From Candidatus Aerophobota bacterium (GTDB lineage Bacteria > Aerophobota > Aerophobia > Aerophobales > AE-B3A), in contig JAUWRE010000043.1 of assembly GCA_030610725.1 (NCBI GenBank), positions 1 through 8,096 of the forward strand: DNA of 8,096 bases. The letters are read 5' to 3'. Both the position numbers and the translations under genes were made by a program. The notes beneath the pieces were generated by a model that was given only the letters and a program-made list of their open reading frames with translations, was not told the DNA's origin and searched no databases. This document shows, one piece after another, positions 1-5,519 of this stretch. The first letter of the stretch is position 1. The number at the start of each line of letters is the position of its first letter.

Positions 1-1
1 G

Positions 2-1213
2 AGAGTTATTCTGGTAGTGGTAGATGGGCTGGGAGACCGAGTAGTAAAGGATGGAAAGCCCGCGCTGGGGTTGGCAGATAAGCCTATCCTTGACGCATTA
101 GCCCGTGCGGGGTCTACCGGTCTGATGAGGACTTTGGGACGGGGTGTTATCCCGGGCAGTGATACAGCACATCTGGCTAGTTTGGGATATGACCCACAGC
201 TTTATTATCGAGGAAGGGGCCCCTTCGAAGCGTTAGGGGTAGGGGTGAAGCTGAAGCAGGGCGATGTTGCCTTCCGATGTAATTTTGCTACTGTGGATAG
301 CGATTTTCGAGTAATAGATAGGAGAGCTGGTCGTCTGAAGGATGAAGGAGCCGAACTGGCTAAATCCCTTCAGGGGATGAGTGTAGAAGGAGTAGAGGCG
401 ATATTTCTCTCTTCCACTGAGCACAGGGGGACTCTGATTCTGAGAGGAGATGGGCTTTCTCCTGCTGTTTCCGATACTGATTCCCATTCAATAGAACCTG
501 CCACAGTTTTAGAATCTAAACCGACAGAGGATACCAGGGAGGCTAAAAAGACAGCCCGAATATTAAATGAAGTAGTGAAGAGAAGCAAGGCTATTCTTTC
601 TTCCCATCCCTTGAACAAGCAGCGGGAGAGAGAGGGTAAGTTGGTCGCTAATATAATTCTTACCCGGGGTGCAGGAGTTTATGAAAAGGTAGAATCTCTG
701 AAGGATAGATACGGATTTAGCTCTTGTTGTATTGCTGGGTCGGCTTTGTATAAAGGAGTGGCAAGATATGTAGGCATGGAGATTCTTGAGGTTAAAGGAG
801 CTACAGGCAGACTGGATACAGATATAGAAGCTAAAGCCAAAGCAGCCATCCAGGCTCTGGAAAAATTCGATTTAGTCTTCGTTCATGTAAAGGGAACGGA
901 TAATGCTAGCCATGATGGAAACCTGGAAGAAAAACTTTTTATGATAAAAAAAGTAAATAGATTGGCAGAGATTCTAAAAGAGGAGGATGTCTATCTTGTT
1001 ATTACCGCTGACCATAGCACTCCTATTTCTATTAAGAGGCACAGTAGCGATCCTGTACCGGTGCTCATTCATGGAGGGAGCGTAAGGAAAGATAATGTTC
1101 AATTTTTTGATGAGATTTCTGTATCTTCCGGGTGCCTGGGACATCTTACGGGCATTGAACTAAATAGAACAATAGTAGACCTTATGGGTTATGGTCATAT
1201 GGTTGGGTCTTGA
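2..1213 (+). CDS. apgM: 2,3-bisphosphoglycerate-independent phosphoglycerate mutase, archaeal (ApgM) type, 5' partial
   Basis: This cytoplasmic enzyme interconverts 3- and 2-phosphoglycerate in glycolysis and gluconeogenesis; it belongs to the alkaline-phosphatase superfamily and needs two divalent metals. The reading frame is open to the window edge: RVILVV precedes the GTG at 17 and matches the usual ApgM N-terminus (..ILVVLDGLGDR), so the true start lies just upstream and the GTG at 17 is not the start. Numbering from that GTG: metal-binding DGLGDR at 3-8, the GSDTAHL segment with catalytic Ser48, the [13 protein letters not shown] block at 64-76, DRRAGR at 101-106, the metal-binding D295 and H299 in [14 protein letters not shown] with D332 and H333, and H342 before DPVP. 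The length of about 400 residues is normal for ApgM and no frameshift is seen. It ends in TGA; a repeat-bearing spacer follows, so it is probably not co-transcribed tightly with the BFN gene. Confidence 0.93.
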   Translation, partial: RVILVVVDGLGDRVVKDGKPALGLADKPILDALARAGSTGLMRTLGRGVIPGSDTAHLASLGYDPQLYYRGRGPFEALGVGVKLKQGDVAFRCNFATVDSDFRVIDRRAGRLKDEGAELAKSLQGMSVEGVEAIFLSSTEHRGTLILRGDGLSPAVSDTDSHSIEPATVLESKPTEDTREAKKTARILNEVVKRSKAILSSHPLNKQREREGKLVANIILTRGAGVYEKVESLKDRYGFSSCCIAGSALYKGVARYVGMEILEVKGATGRLDTDIEAKAKAAIQALEKFDLVFVHVKGTDNASHDGNLEEKLFMIKKVNRLAEILKEEDVYLVITADHSTPISIKRHSSDPVPVLIHGGSVRKDNVQFFDEISVSSGCLGHLTGIELNRTIVDLMGYGHMVGS

Positions 1214-1218
1214 GGGAT

Positions 1219-1253
1219 GTGAATCGTATTTCGTGAATCGTGAATGGTTAATT
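1219..1253 (+). repeat. Heptad repeat array A (GTGAATC-type)
   Basis: Five consecutive 7-bp units are visible directly after apgM: GTGAATC, GTATTTC, GTGAATC, GTGAATG, GTTAATT. They stay in strict 7-bp phase. The array lies 35 bp before the palindromic element at 1289. It does not code for protein. Function is unknown; the pattern resembles the short tandemly repeated heptamers known from cyanobacteria and some other genomes. Confidence 0.7.
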
Positions 1254-1288
1254 AAACCGTAAATATTTACTAGAATACGTATACTACT

Positions 1289-1415
1289 GTCATTGCGAGG
1301 AGCGACAGCGACGTGGCAATCTCTGATGGAGATTGAGATTGCGGAGTTTATCCAGAGCACCAAACCGAGATTGCTTCACTCCGTTCGCAATGACGTGGTT
1401 CGCTGAATATTTACC
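1289..1415. repeat. Palindromic CATTGCGA-type dispersed element, copy 1 (MITE/REP-like)
   Basis: The left arm at 1289-1323 starts GTCATTGCGAGG and ends CAATCTC. The right arm at 1367-1394 is its imperfect reverse complement, starting GAGATTGC and ending CGCAATGAC. About 43 bp separate the arms, so a long cruciform or RNA hairpin is possible. The tail after the right arm (GTGGTTCGCTGAATATTTAC) recurs next to the second copy near 7282-7336. Elements of this sequence type are common dispersed repeats in several bacterial groups. It occupies the spacer between apgM and the BFN gene, ending about 34 bp before the latter's ATG. Confidence 0.75.
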
Positions 1416-1448
1416 CAATTTTTGAGGCACTCTTGAGGGGGTGAGAAA

Positions 1449-1940
1449 ATGGTAGAAGTTAAGGTAGTGAAAGTGGCTATAGATGTGAATACAAAGATGC
1501 CAGTTATTGTTTTAAAGGAAAAAAGAGGAGAAAAAACCCTTCCCATATGGGTTGGTTTATTTGAGGCTCAGGCTATTGCCCTGGCACTGGAGAATATAAA
1601 GCCACCTCGACCTCTGACACATGATTTAGCAAAGATGTTAATTGAGAAGCTGCATGGTGAAGTAGATAGAGTAGTTATTAGCGGCCTTGTAAATAATACA
1701 TTTTATGCTCGTATTATCATGCGAAGAAACGGAGAGAATTTAGAGGTTGATTCCCGCCCCAGCGATGCTATCGCTTTAGCTCTTAGACTCAAGGTTCCTA
1801 TATTTATAGATGAAGCAGTGCTGAATAAAGTAGCTGTGGGCAGTAAATCTGTTGAGACGAAGCCTATTGGCGATGAAGAGGTTGAAGATTTTAAGAAAAG
1901 ACTGAGAGATTTAAAGCCGGAGGATTTTGAGACTTCTTAG
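1449..1940 (+). CDS. BFN-domain (bifunctional nuclease, DUF151) family protein
   Basis: The 163-residue product matches the bifunctional nuclease family (Pfam PF02577). Members have been described with DNase and RNase activity in plants, but the role of the bacterial proteins is poorly defined. Visible family features are the opening strand VKVVKVAIDVNTKMPVIVLK, the LPIWVGLFEAQAIALALE block at about 31-48, the PRPLTHDLAKMLIEKL helix at about 54-69, the SRPSDAIALALRLKVPIFID block at about 102-121, and an acidic tail with EEVEDFKKRLRDLKPEDF that is common in bacterial homologues. No UVR motif is seen after the domain. The ATG at 1449 is well supported by a GGGGGTGA Shine-Dalgarno about 5-6 bases upstream and by the normal N-terminus. 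Length is typical. It is flanked by repeat-filled spacers on both sides and has no obvious operon partner. Confidence 0.9.
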   Translation: MVEVKVVKVAIDVNTKMPVIVLKEKRGEKTLPIWVGLFEAQAIALALENIKPPRPLTHDLAKMLIEKLHGEVDRVVISGLVNNTFYARIIMRRNGENLEVDSRPSDAIALALRLKVPIFIDEAVLNKVAVGSKSVETKPIGDEEVEDFKKRLRDLKPEDFETS

Positions 1941-1965
1941 CCATCCTGTTCTATCTGGATAGTAT

Positions 1966-2214
1966 AGGAATTTCCTTTTTGGACGCTGATAAACACGGAT
2001 TATTGAAGATTTAAGTATTAAAAACTAACTGAAGAGTCACTAAAATTTTTAGAAATTGGATTTTCACTAAACCTTAGTTTTGAGCCAGAAGTCACAAGAA
2101 TTTCTTTTTGAACGCAGATGAACACAGATTAAAAAAGTAATCAGAAAACAAGTTCAAGGTTCAAAGTCAAATCTTCTTTATTCATCTTGTTTATCTGCGT
2201 GGGTCTGCGTCCTC
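1966..2214. repeat. Spacer with three copies of an ACGCAGAT/AACACAGAT-type repeat, one inverted
   Basis: Copy 1 (1966-2002) and copy 2 (2096-2131) share the layout AGAATTTC, a T-run, GGACGC or GAACGC, then an A/TGAT..AACAC.GATTA segment. Copy 3 (about 2172-2214) is on the opposite strand; its reverse complement contains GGACGCAGACCCACGCAGAT followed by AAACAAGATGAA. The whole 290-bp spacer between the BFN gene and the dehydrogenase is made mainly of these copies plus heptad array B. No ORF of note is seen. The inverted outer copies could make a MITE-like unit. Confidence 0.6.
2152..2172 (+). repeat. Heptad repeat array B (GTTCAAG-type)
   Basis: Three phased 7-bp units: GTTCAAG, GTTCAAA, GTCAAAT. 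Short, but same layout (GT first) as the other arrays in the window and also set in a repeat-bearing spacer. Confidence 0.45.
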
Positions 2215-2231
2215 ATTAAATTGAAGGGAGA

Positions 2232-3290
2232 ATGGAATTGAGCCGAATGATGAAAGCAGGAATACTACATAAAGCTGGCAACATCCATTGCGAATCAATC
2301 CCTGTTCCTGAAATAAATTCCGGGGGGGCACTGGTTGCCATCAAAGCAGTGGGAATATGTGGCTCAGACATACTTCGTTTTTTAAGAGGGGTTTCGCCGT
2401 ATGACTTCAGGGTCTTAGGGCATGAATGTGCCGGTGAGGTGATTGAGGTAGGAAAGAATGTTACTTCCGTGAAAGTGAAAGATAGAGTGGCTATTATGCC
2501 GGTTATGTCTTGTGGAAAATGTGACTTTTGTCGTTCAGGAGAGTATTCGCTTTGTGATAATTTTATCAGAATGGGTACCCGAATAGACGGTTGTTTTGCC
2601 GAATATATAAAAGTCTCCCCTGAAAATCTCCTTAAATTACCTGACAATGTTGATTATGAGTCAGCCTCTATCCTAGAGCCTTCAGCCATAGCTTTACATA
2701 GTATTAAGCGAGCAGGGATTTTGCCTGGAGACGTAGTGGCCGTGCTTGGTTGTGGACCTATTGGATTACTAATTGCTCAGTGGGTGAAGATTCTGGGAGC
2801 AAGAAGGGTTTTTGCTATAGACATTGCTGAGGAAAAACTTGAGATTGCCAGAAAACTGGGAATGACTGATTGTATTAATGCTAAAAATGAGGATTCGGTA
2901 GAGTTAGTGATGAGAGAAACTAAAAGCCGAGGGGTTGATTTAGTGTTCGATAGCGCCGGCTCAAAAATAACTTTCGAGCAGTCCATGAGAATGGCCCGAA
3001 AACTTGGGAAGGTAGTGATTGTAGGTTTGGTGGAGGAAGATGTCACTCTCCCCCGGGAAACAGTATTGGCTATTCTTCGTCATGAGTTAACCATTTATGG
3101 GGTCTATGATACAGATACAAAACCTATTCCTCTTAATAGCTGGCAGACCTCTCTTTATTTTATTGAGGCTCACCGCCTGGATGTGAAGTCTCTGATTACT
3201 CACCGTTTTAAGATTGAAGATATAGCCACAGTATTTAAGAAAATAGCTAGAGAAAGAGAAAAATTCAATAAGGTAATTTTTGTCTTTTGA
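2232..3290 (+). CDS. Zinc-dependent medium-chain dehydrogenase, GatD/sorbitol-dehydrogenase-like
   Basis: The product oxidises a polyol or sugar-phosphate hydroxyl with NAD(P)+; the exact substrate cannot be read from the sequence. It is a typical MDR protein of 352 residues. The GroES-like domain holds catalytic zinc ligands C43 (GICGSD), H64-E65 (GHE) and E149 (LEP), and the structural zinc lobe C94, C97, C100 and C108. The Rossmann domain has GCGPIG at 173-178 and Asp197 at the end of the second strand, which favours NAD+ over NADP+. The C-terminal part (ILRHELTIYGVYD, then SLITHRFKIEDI) resembles galactitol-1-phosphate 5-dehydrogenase, so that is the best guess among MDR subfamilies. The start is uncertain: ATG 2232 is only one base from the AAGGGAG motif (2224-2230), TTG 2238 has ideal spacing, and ATG 2250 gives the conventional MKAGILHKAG N-terminus. 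No sugar-transport genes are adjacent. Confidence 0.88.
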   Translation: MELSRMMKAGILHKAGNIHCESIPVPEINSGGALVAIKAVGICGSDILRFLRGVSPYDFRVLGHECAGEVIEVGKNVTSVKVKDRVAIMPVMSCGKCDFCRSGEYSLCDNFIRMGTRIDGCFAEYIKVSPENLLKLPDNVDYESASILEPSAIALHSIKRAGILPGDVVAVLGCGPIGLLIAQWVKILGARRVFAIDIAEEKLEIARKLGMTDCINAKNEDSVELVMRETKSRGVDLVFDSAGSKITFEQSMRMARKLGKVVIVGLVEEDVTLPRETVLAILRHELTIYGVYDTDTKPIPLNSWQTSLYFIEAHRLDVKSLITHRFKIEDIATVFKKIAREREKFNKVIFVF

Positions 3291-3318
3291 GCATCAGGCC
3301 CAAGGTTTTGATATCACG

Positions 3319-3555
3319 CTAGCTCCTTCTTTCCTGATAAGAAAAACCATATTTCTTTACCTCTTTTAAGAAATTAAAAACTCTATCTTTGGAAATTAAA
3401 ACCACTATATCTATATCTTGTGTAGCGCGAGGCTCACCCCATAAAGCAACTGCTATTCCCCCGATTAACATATAGGAGATCTTTTGTTTTTCTAAAAGCA
3501 ACTTAAGTTTTTTCAAAGCAACAAGCAAGTTTTCTGAAAAAGAATAAGGGTTCAT
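3319..3555 (-). CDS. Nucleotidyltransferase of the AbiEii / minimal-nucleotidyltransferase-like type, short and probably C-terminally truncated
   Basis: The 78-residue product contains the nucleotidyltransferase signature: LIGGIAVALWGEPRATQDID, with the GG pair at about residues 32-33 and the metal-binding DID pair at about 47-49. Family members usually run to about 150-200 residues, with a C-terminal segment that is absent here; the frame stops only 28 bp before the stop of the convergent dehydrogenase gene, so there is no room for the missing part. Its ATG overlaps the TGA of the upstream gene (ATGA, 4 bp), so the two are translationally coupled. In related two-gene modules the nucleotidyltransferase acts as a toxin or as an antitoxin that modifies its partner; which, if either, holds here is unknown. 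It could be a decayed remnant rather than a working enzyme. Confidence 0.7.
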   Translation of the reverse strand: MNPYSFSENLLVALKKLKLLLEKQKISYMLIGGIAVALWGEPRATQDIDIVVLISKDRVFNFLKEVKKYGFSYQERRS

Positions 3556-3872
3556 TTTCTAAATTGTCGAATCATAGTTGCATAGGCACTAAGTTTTTTT
3601 TGGCGTTTCTCTTCCAGGATTTTTTTTGTTTTTATTAAAGTATCCTTCTGACTTATATTCTTCTTGTCTTTTAGACCATCTAGAAAGACCTGACAATAAA
3701 AATTGCTAAGCACAAGGAAGTTTTCAAAACTTTGCTCCGGGCTTTGATGGCGAAGAAGTTTTATTTTTTCTTCCATTTCCTTTTGTTTAGCCCATTTTAG
3801 ATTATCCTTTAATTTTTTAACCATAAGTTTCTTTTTTGATTGGGTAAGATTCTCTAATGTATTCTTTTTCAT
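3552..3872 (-). CDS. Lysine-rich hypothetical protein upstream of the nucleotidyltransferase (possible toxin-antitoxin-like partner)
   Basis: I do not recognise a characterised family. The 106-residue product is very basic (about 24 lysines) and mostly predicted helical, with a charged N-terminal half, a central HQSPEQSFENFLVLSNF segment at about residues 42-58, and a lysine-rich C-terminal helix. No signal peptide or membrane span is visible. The start is well supported: the minus strand reads AGAAGG about 6 bases before the ATG, and a sigma70-like promoter lies some 65 bp upstream. Its stop overlaps the start of the nucleotidyltransferase. Small genes with an SPEE/SPEQ-type helix directly upstream of a nucleotidyltransferase occur in other bacteria, so a two-gene module is plausible; the role is inference. 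The DNA here is visibly more A+T-rich than in the flanking metabolic genes, which may point to transfer. Confidence 0.65.
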   Translation of the reverse strand: MKKNTLENLTQSKKKLMVKKLKDNLKWAKQKEMEEKIKLLRHQSPEQSFENFLVLSNFYCQVFLDGLKDKKNISQKDTLIKTKKILEEKRQKKLSAYATMIRQFRK

Positions 3873-3936
3873 CGAAAACCTTCTTTTATTTCATCATCTC
3901 AACGGTCTTATTCAGGATCGCTCTGTGTCCAGCTTT

Positions 3937-3964
3937 ACTATAACAGATCCGGGAATCTTGTCAA
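3937..3964 (-). promoter_or_regulatory. Sigma70-like promoter for the 3872-3319 gene pair
   Basis: On the minus strand a perfect TTGACA (3964-3959) is followed after 16 bp by TATAGT (3942-3937). The spacer contains AGATTCCCGGATCT, an imperfect palindrome that could be an operator. The start codon at 3872 lies about 64 bases downstream of the -10 box, leaving a short leader with a good Shine-Dalgarno. Confidence 0.6.
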
Positions 3965-4662
3965 AAACTAACAAATTTGGGGGTCGAAAAAACTTGATGA
4001 TAATCTTATCTGTAAATACTCAGTAGTGCAGCCTACTATAGATGGGCGACCTAACAGGGTGAAAGTCTCTGTAGATGTAATTGCCTATTTGACATCTTAG
4101 CTATGCCTGACTCTTCTCAAAGGTGACTTTAAGAAGGGAAAGCTCAGAAGTAAACGGAGGATTTAGTTCTTCTGATAATCCTGAGGGCCGTAGCGAAAGC
4201 GAACCTTAGGTTTAGCCTCGTCAATTTAAAATTGGAAGTGCCAAGTCCGTCACTGAGGGACGATGGTCAGGGGCTCTTGAGGAAGAAATAGGCATAGGCA
4301 CTCAAGAGTGCTTCCCGGGGTATGAGGGGCGGCAATCAGGAAAAGGTCGGCTCAGTGAAAAGTGGGGAAGGTCTGATAGGTGTAAGGCTTTCTGTATAAT
4401 CAAATAGGGAAATCAGAGGGTATCTATCAGACTGGCAGATGAGGTCATAGTAGCAGGGAGGGAGAAGACAACATAACTTCTCCTGAGCAAAGGACCTCTG
4501 GGCACGGGGACTTCTCAAGCAGAGAAGTGGGGTAAATTGCCGTAAAGGCTATAATTGCCCGATGGATGAATAATCCAGCACGATGGACTGTCTTGGAAGT
4601 CAAAGGCCTCTGACAAACCGAAGAGGGAAGGTCAGGGGAAAGCAGAAAAGCACCTGTGCTTT

Positions 4663-4695
4663 AAGCCGTATAGGGGAAAACCCTATGTACGGAAT
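4663..4695 (+). ncRNA. Group II intron domain V
   Basis: This is the catalytic hairpin of the intron. The AGC triad (4664-4666) leads into CCGTA (4666-4670), which pairs with TACGG (4688-4692). The TG bulge is at 4686-4687, and the upper stem TAGGG/CCCTA is capped by GAAAA (4676-4680). The layout matches the usual 34-nt domain V. The lower stem is abnormal: the bases after TACGG are AATT where family members have a T/C-rich segment that pairs with the triad, so the AG of the triad has no good partner. Confidence 0.82.
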
Positions 4696-4703
4696 TTTAG
4701 AGG

Positions 4704-4802
4704 GGGCAATGGAAAGGGAGCATGGTCGAGATATTGAGGCACTGTCAGACGAAAGGGACAGAAACAGATAGGATTGACCTAAACTATTTCGCGTCATTGC
4801 CC
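4704..4802 (+). other. Group II intron domain VI stem with an enlarged interior
   Basis: GGGCAATG (4704-4711) pairs perfectly with CATTGCCC (4795-4802), a G-T pair can extend it, and the intron then ends TAC. About 83 nt lie inside the stem, more than the short hairpin usual for domain VI; it includes a small CTGTC/GACAG hairpin (4742-4746 and 4757-4761). The branch-point adenosine cannot be assigned with confidence. Confidence 0.5.
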
Positions 4803-4845
4803 TACTCGGTTCCATTAGGAGTTATCTTAAATTACCTGATCCCTA

Positions 4846-5370
4846 TTATGTCAGGCTTTCCAGCTCCTTCCCAGTGAATAGACAATTTAGCGAGCATCCG
4901 ATTTTTTCAAGATTCTCCCTTCCTCCTTGCTGGCGATCAATAACACAGATAACATCTTCTACGATTAAACCTAACTCCCGCATCTGCCTTATGGAGGAAC
5001 AAACCTGGCCAGCCGTAGTAATAACATCTTCTATCACTACTACTTTTTCACCTTTTTTAAAGTCACCCTCAACTAAATTACAGGTTCCATAGTCCTTGGC
5101 TACTTTGCGTACATATAGGCAAGGTTTGCCAGTCTTGAGAGAAAGTCCGGTTGCTAAAGGGATTCCTCCCAGCTCCATGGCAGCGAATTTATGGAAGGAA
5201 GCAGGCAGAAGCTTCTGCATTTTTTCCAGAATAGCCTCCAGGAGCTCAGGCCTGCTTTCAAAACGATATTTATCCCAGTAAAATGAACTCGTCTTTCCTG
5301 ACCGTAGTCTAAACTCCCCTTGCAGCAAAGAGACAGATCTAATTTCTTGTGCTAATTTCCTTTTTTTCAT
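4846..5370 (-). CDS. pyrE: Orotate phosphoribosyltransferase
   Basis: PyrE joins orotate to PRPP to give orotidine 5'-phosphate, the fifth step of de novo UMP synthesis in the cytoplasm. The 174-residue protein is of the short bacterial/archaeal kind. Visible family features are the RSGKTSSFYWDKYRFESRP block at about 23-41, the ELGGIPLATGLSLKTGKPC block at about 66-84, RKVAKDYGT with R88, K89 and K92 contributing to the PRPP/orotate site, the 13-residue PRPP motif VVIEDVITTAGQV (about 111-123) with the acidic pair E114-D115, and DRQQGGREN at about 145-153. The ATG at 5370 has AGGA just upstream on the minus strand and gives the usual N-terminus. No pyrF or other pyrimidine gene is adjacent. 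argS lies upstream on the same strand, about 150 bp away across a repeat-filled spacer; the 3' end of the group II intron, pointing toward it, lies 40 bp past its stop. Confidence 0.93.
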   Translation of the reverse strand: MKKRKLAQEIRSVSLLQGEFRLRSGKTSSFYWDKYRFESRPELLEAILEKMQKLLPASFHKFAAMELGGIPLATGLSLKTGKPCLYVRKVAKDYGTCNLVEGDFKKGEKVVVIEDVITTAGQVCSSIRQMRELGLIVEDVICVIDRQQGGRENLEKIGCSLNCLFTGKELESLT

Positions 5371-5419
5371 TTTTTCCTAATCCTCTAAATAGTCTGTGAC
5401 TCATAGTTTATCGAAATTC

Positions 5420-5475
5420 TTGATACGTCGTGGGTTATGCGTACTGCGCAATACGCGATACGATATACGCAATAC
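5420..5475 (-). repeat. Heptad repeat array C (GTATTGC-type)
   Basis: Read on the minus strand from 5475: GTATTGC, GTATATC, GTATCGC, GTATTGC, GCAGTAC, GCATAAC, then more degenerate CCACGAC and GTATCAA, all in 7-bp phase. The first six units (5475-5434) are clear; the last two are weak. It fills the argS-pyrE spacer. Not coding; function unknown. Confidence 0.7.
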
Positions 5476-5477
5476 GA

Positions 5478-5511
5478 GAATGTCGAGGGAAATAATTGTC
5501 CCGAGACATTC
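5478..5511. terminator. Hairpin just past the argS stop codon, possible terminator or repeat-associated palindrome
   Basis: GAATGTC (5478-5484) pairs perfectly with GACATTC (5505-5511); inside, GGGA pairs with TCCC across a 2x2 internal mismatch, leaving an 8-base loop. It begins 8 bp past the argS stop. No T-run follows on the minus strand, so it is a weak case for a factor-independent terminator; it directly abuts heptad array C and may be part of that repeat. Confidence 0.4.
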
Positions 5512-5519
5512 CCTGGGGC

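Larger units (their letters stand above)
4026..4805 (+). mobile_element. ORF-less group II intron (bacterial B/chloroplast-like type, class uncertain)
   Basis: The 780-bp stretch lacks any credible protein gene but has group II intron features in the right order. It starts GTGCAG (4026), then the hairpin ACAGGG/CTCTGT with a TGAAAGT loop (4054-4072) and the segment CTGATAATCCTGAGG followed by CCGTAGCGAAAGCGAACC (4172-4205), which is highly characteristic of domain I. Middle helices include CTCTTGAG/CTCAAGAG (4274-4281 and 4301-4308), GTCTGATAG/CTATCAGAC (4371-4379 and 4424-4432), GGAGAAG/CTTCTCC (4461-4467 and 4477-4483) and CTTCTC/GAGAAG (4511-4516 and 4522-4527). Domain V is at 4663-4695 and a domain VI stem at 4704-4711 with 4795-4802. 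The intron would end in AC at 4805. No reverse transcriptase or maturase is encoded, so splicing or mobility would need a protein from elsewhere. It lies between two minus-strand genes and points the opposite way. Exact ends are inferred from motifs. Confidence 0.82.

Noticed and set aside
1941..1980. Terminator after the BFN gene (AGGAATTTCCT followed by T-run)
   Set aside because: The palindrome leaves a one-base loop, so it cannot form a normal hairpin, and the segment is part of a dispersed repeat.
2150..2172. tRNA T-loop-like GGTTCAAA
   Set aside because: It is part of the GTTCAAG heptads; no acceptor, D or anticodon stem can be drawn around it.
1214..2220. CRISPR array suggested by short repeats in the spacers
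   Set aside because: Units are 7 bp in direct phase with no unique spacers, or are dispersed inverted elements; no cas gene is nearby.
2216..2647. Minus-strand 143-codon open frame inside the dehydrogenase gene
   Set aside because: Antisense shadow of a clear MDR dehydrogenase with all zinc ligands.
4792..4800. CGTCATTGC at the intron 3' end as a third copy of the palindromic repeat
   Set aside because: Only nine bases match, and they are explained by the domain VI stem pairing with GGGCAATG at 4704-4711.
4336..4815. Short open frames of 60-71 codons on both strands within the intron
   Set aside because: They overlap the structured intron helices including domain V, lack ribosome-binding sites of note and show no reverse transcriptase or other motif.
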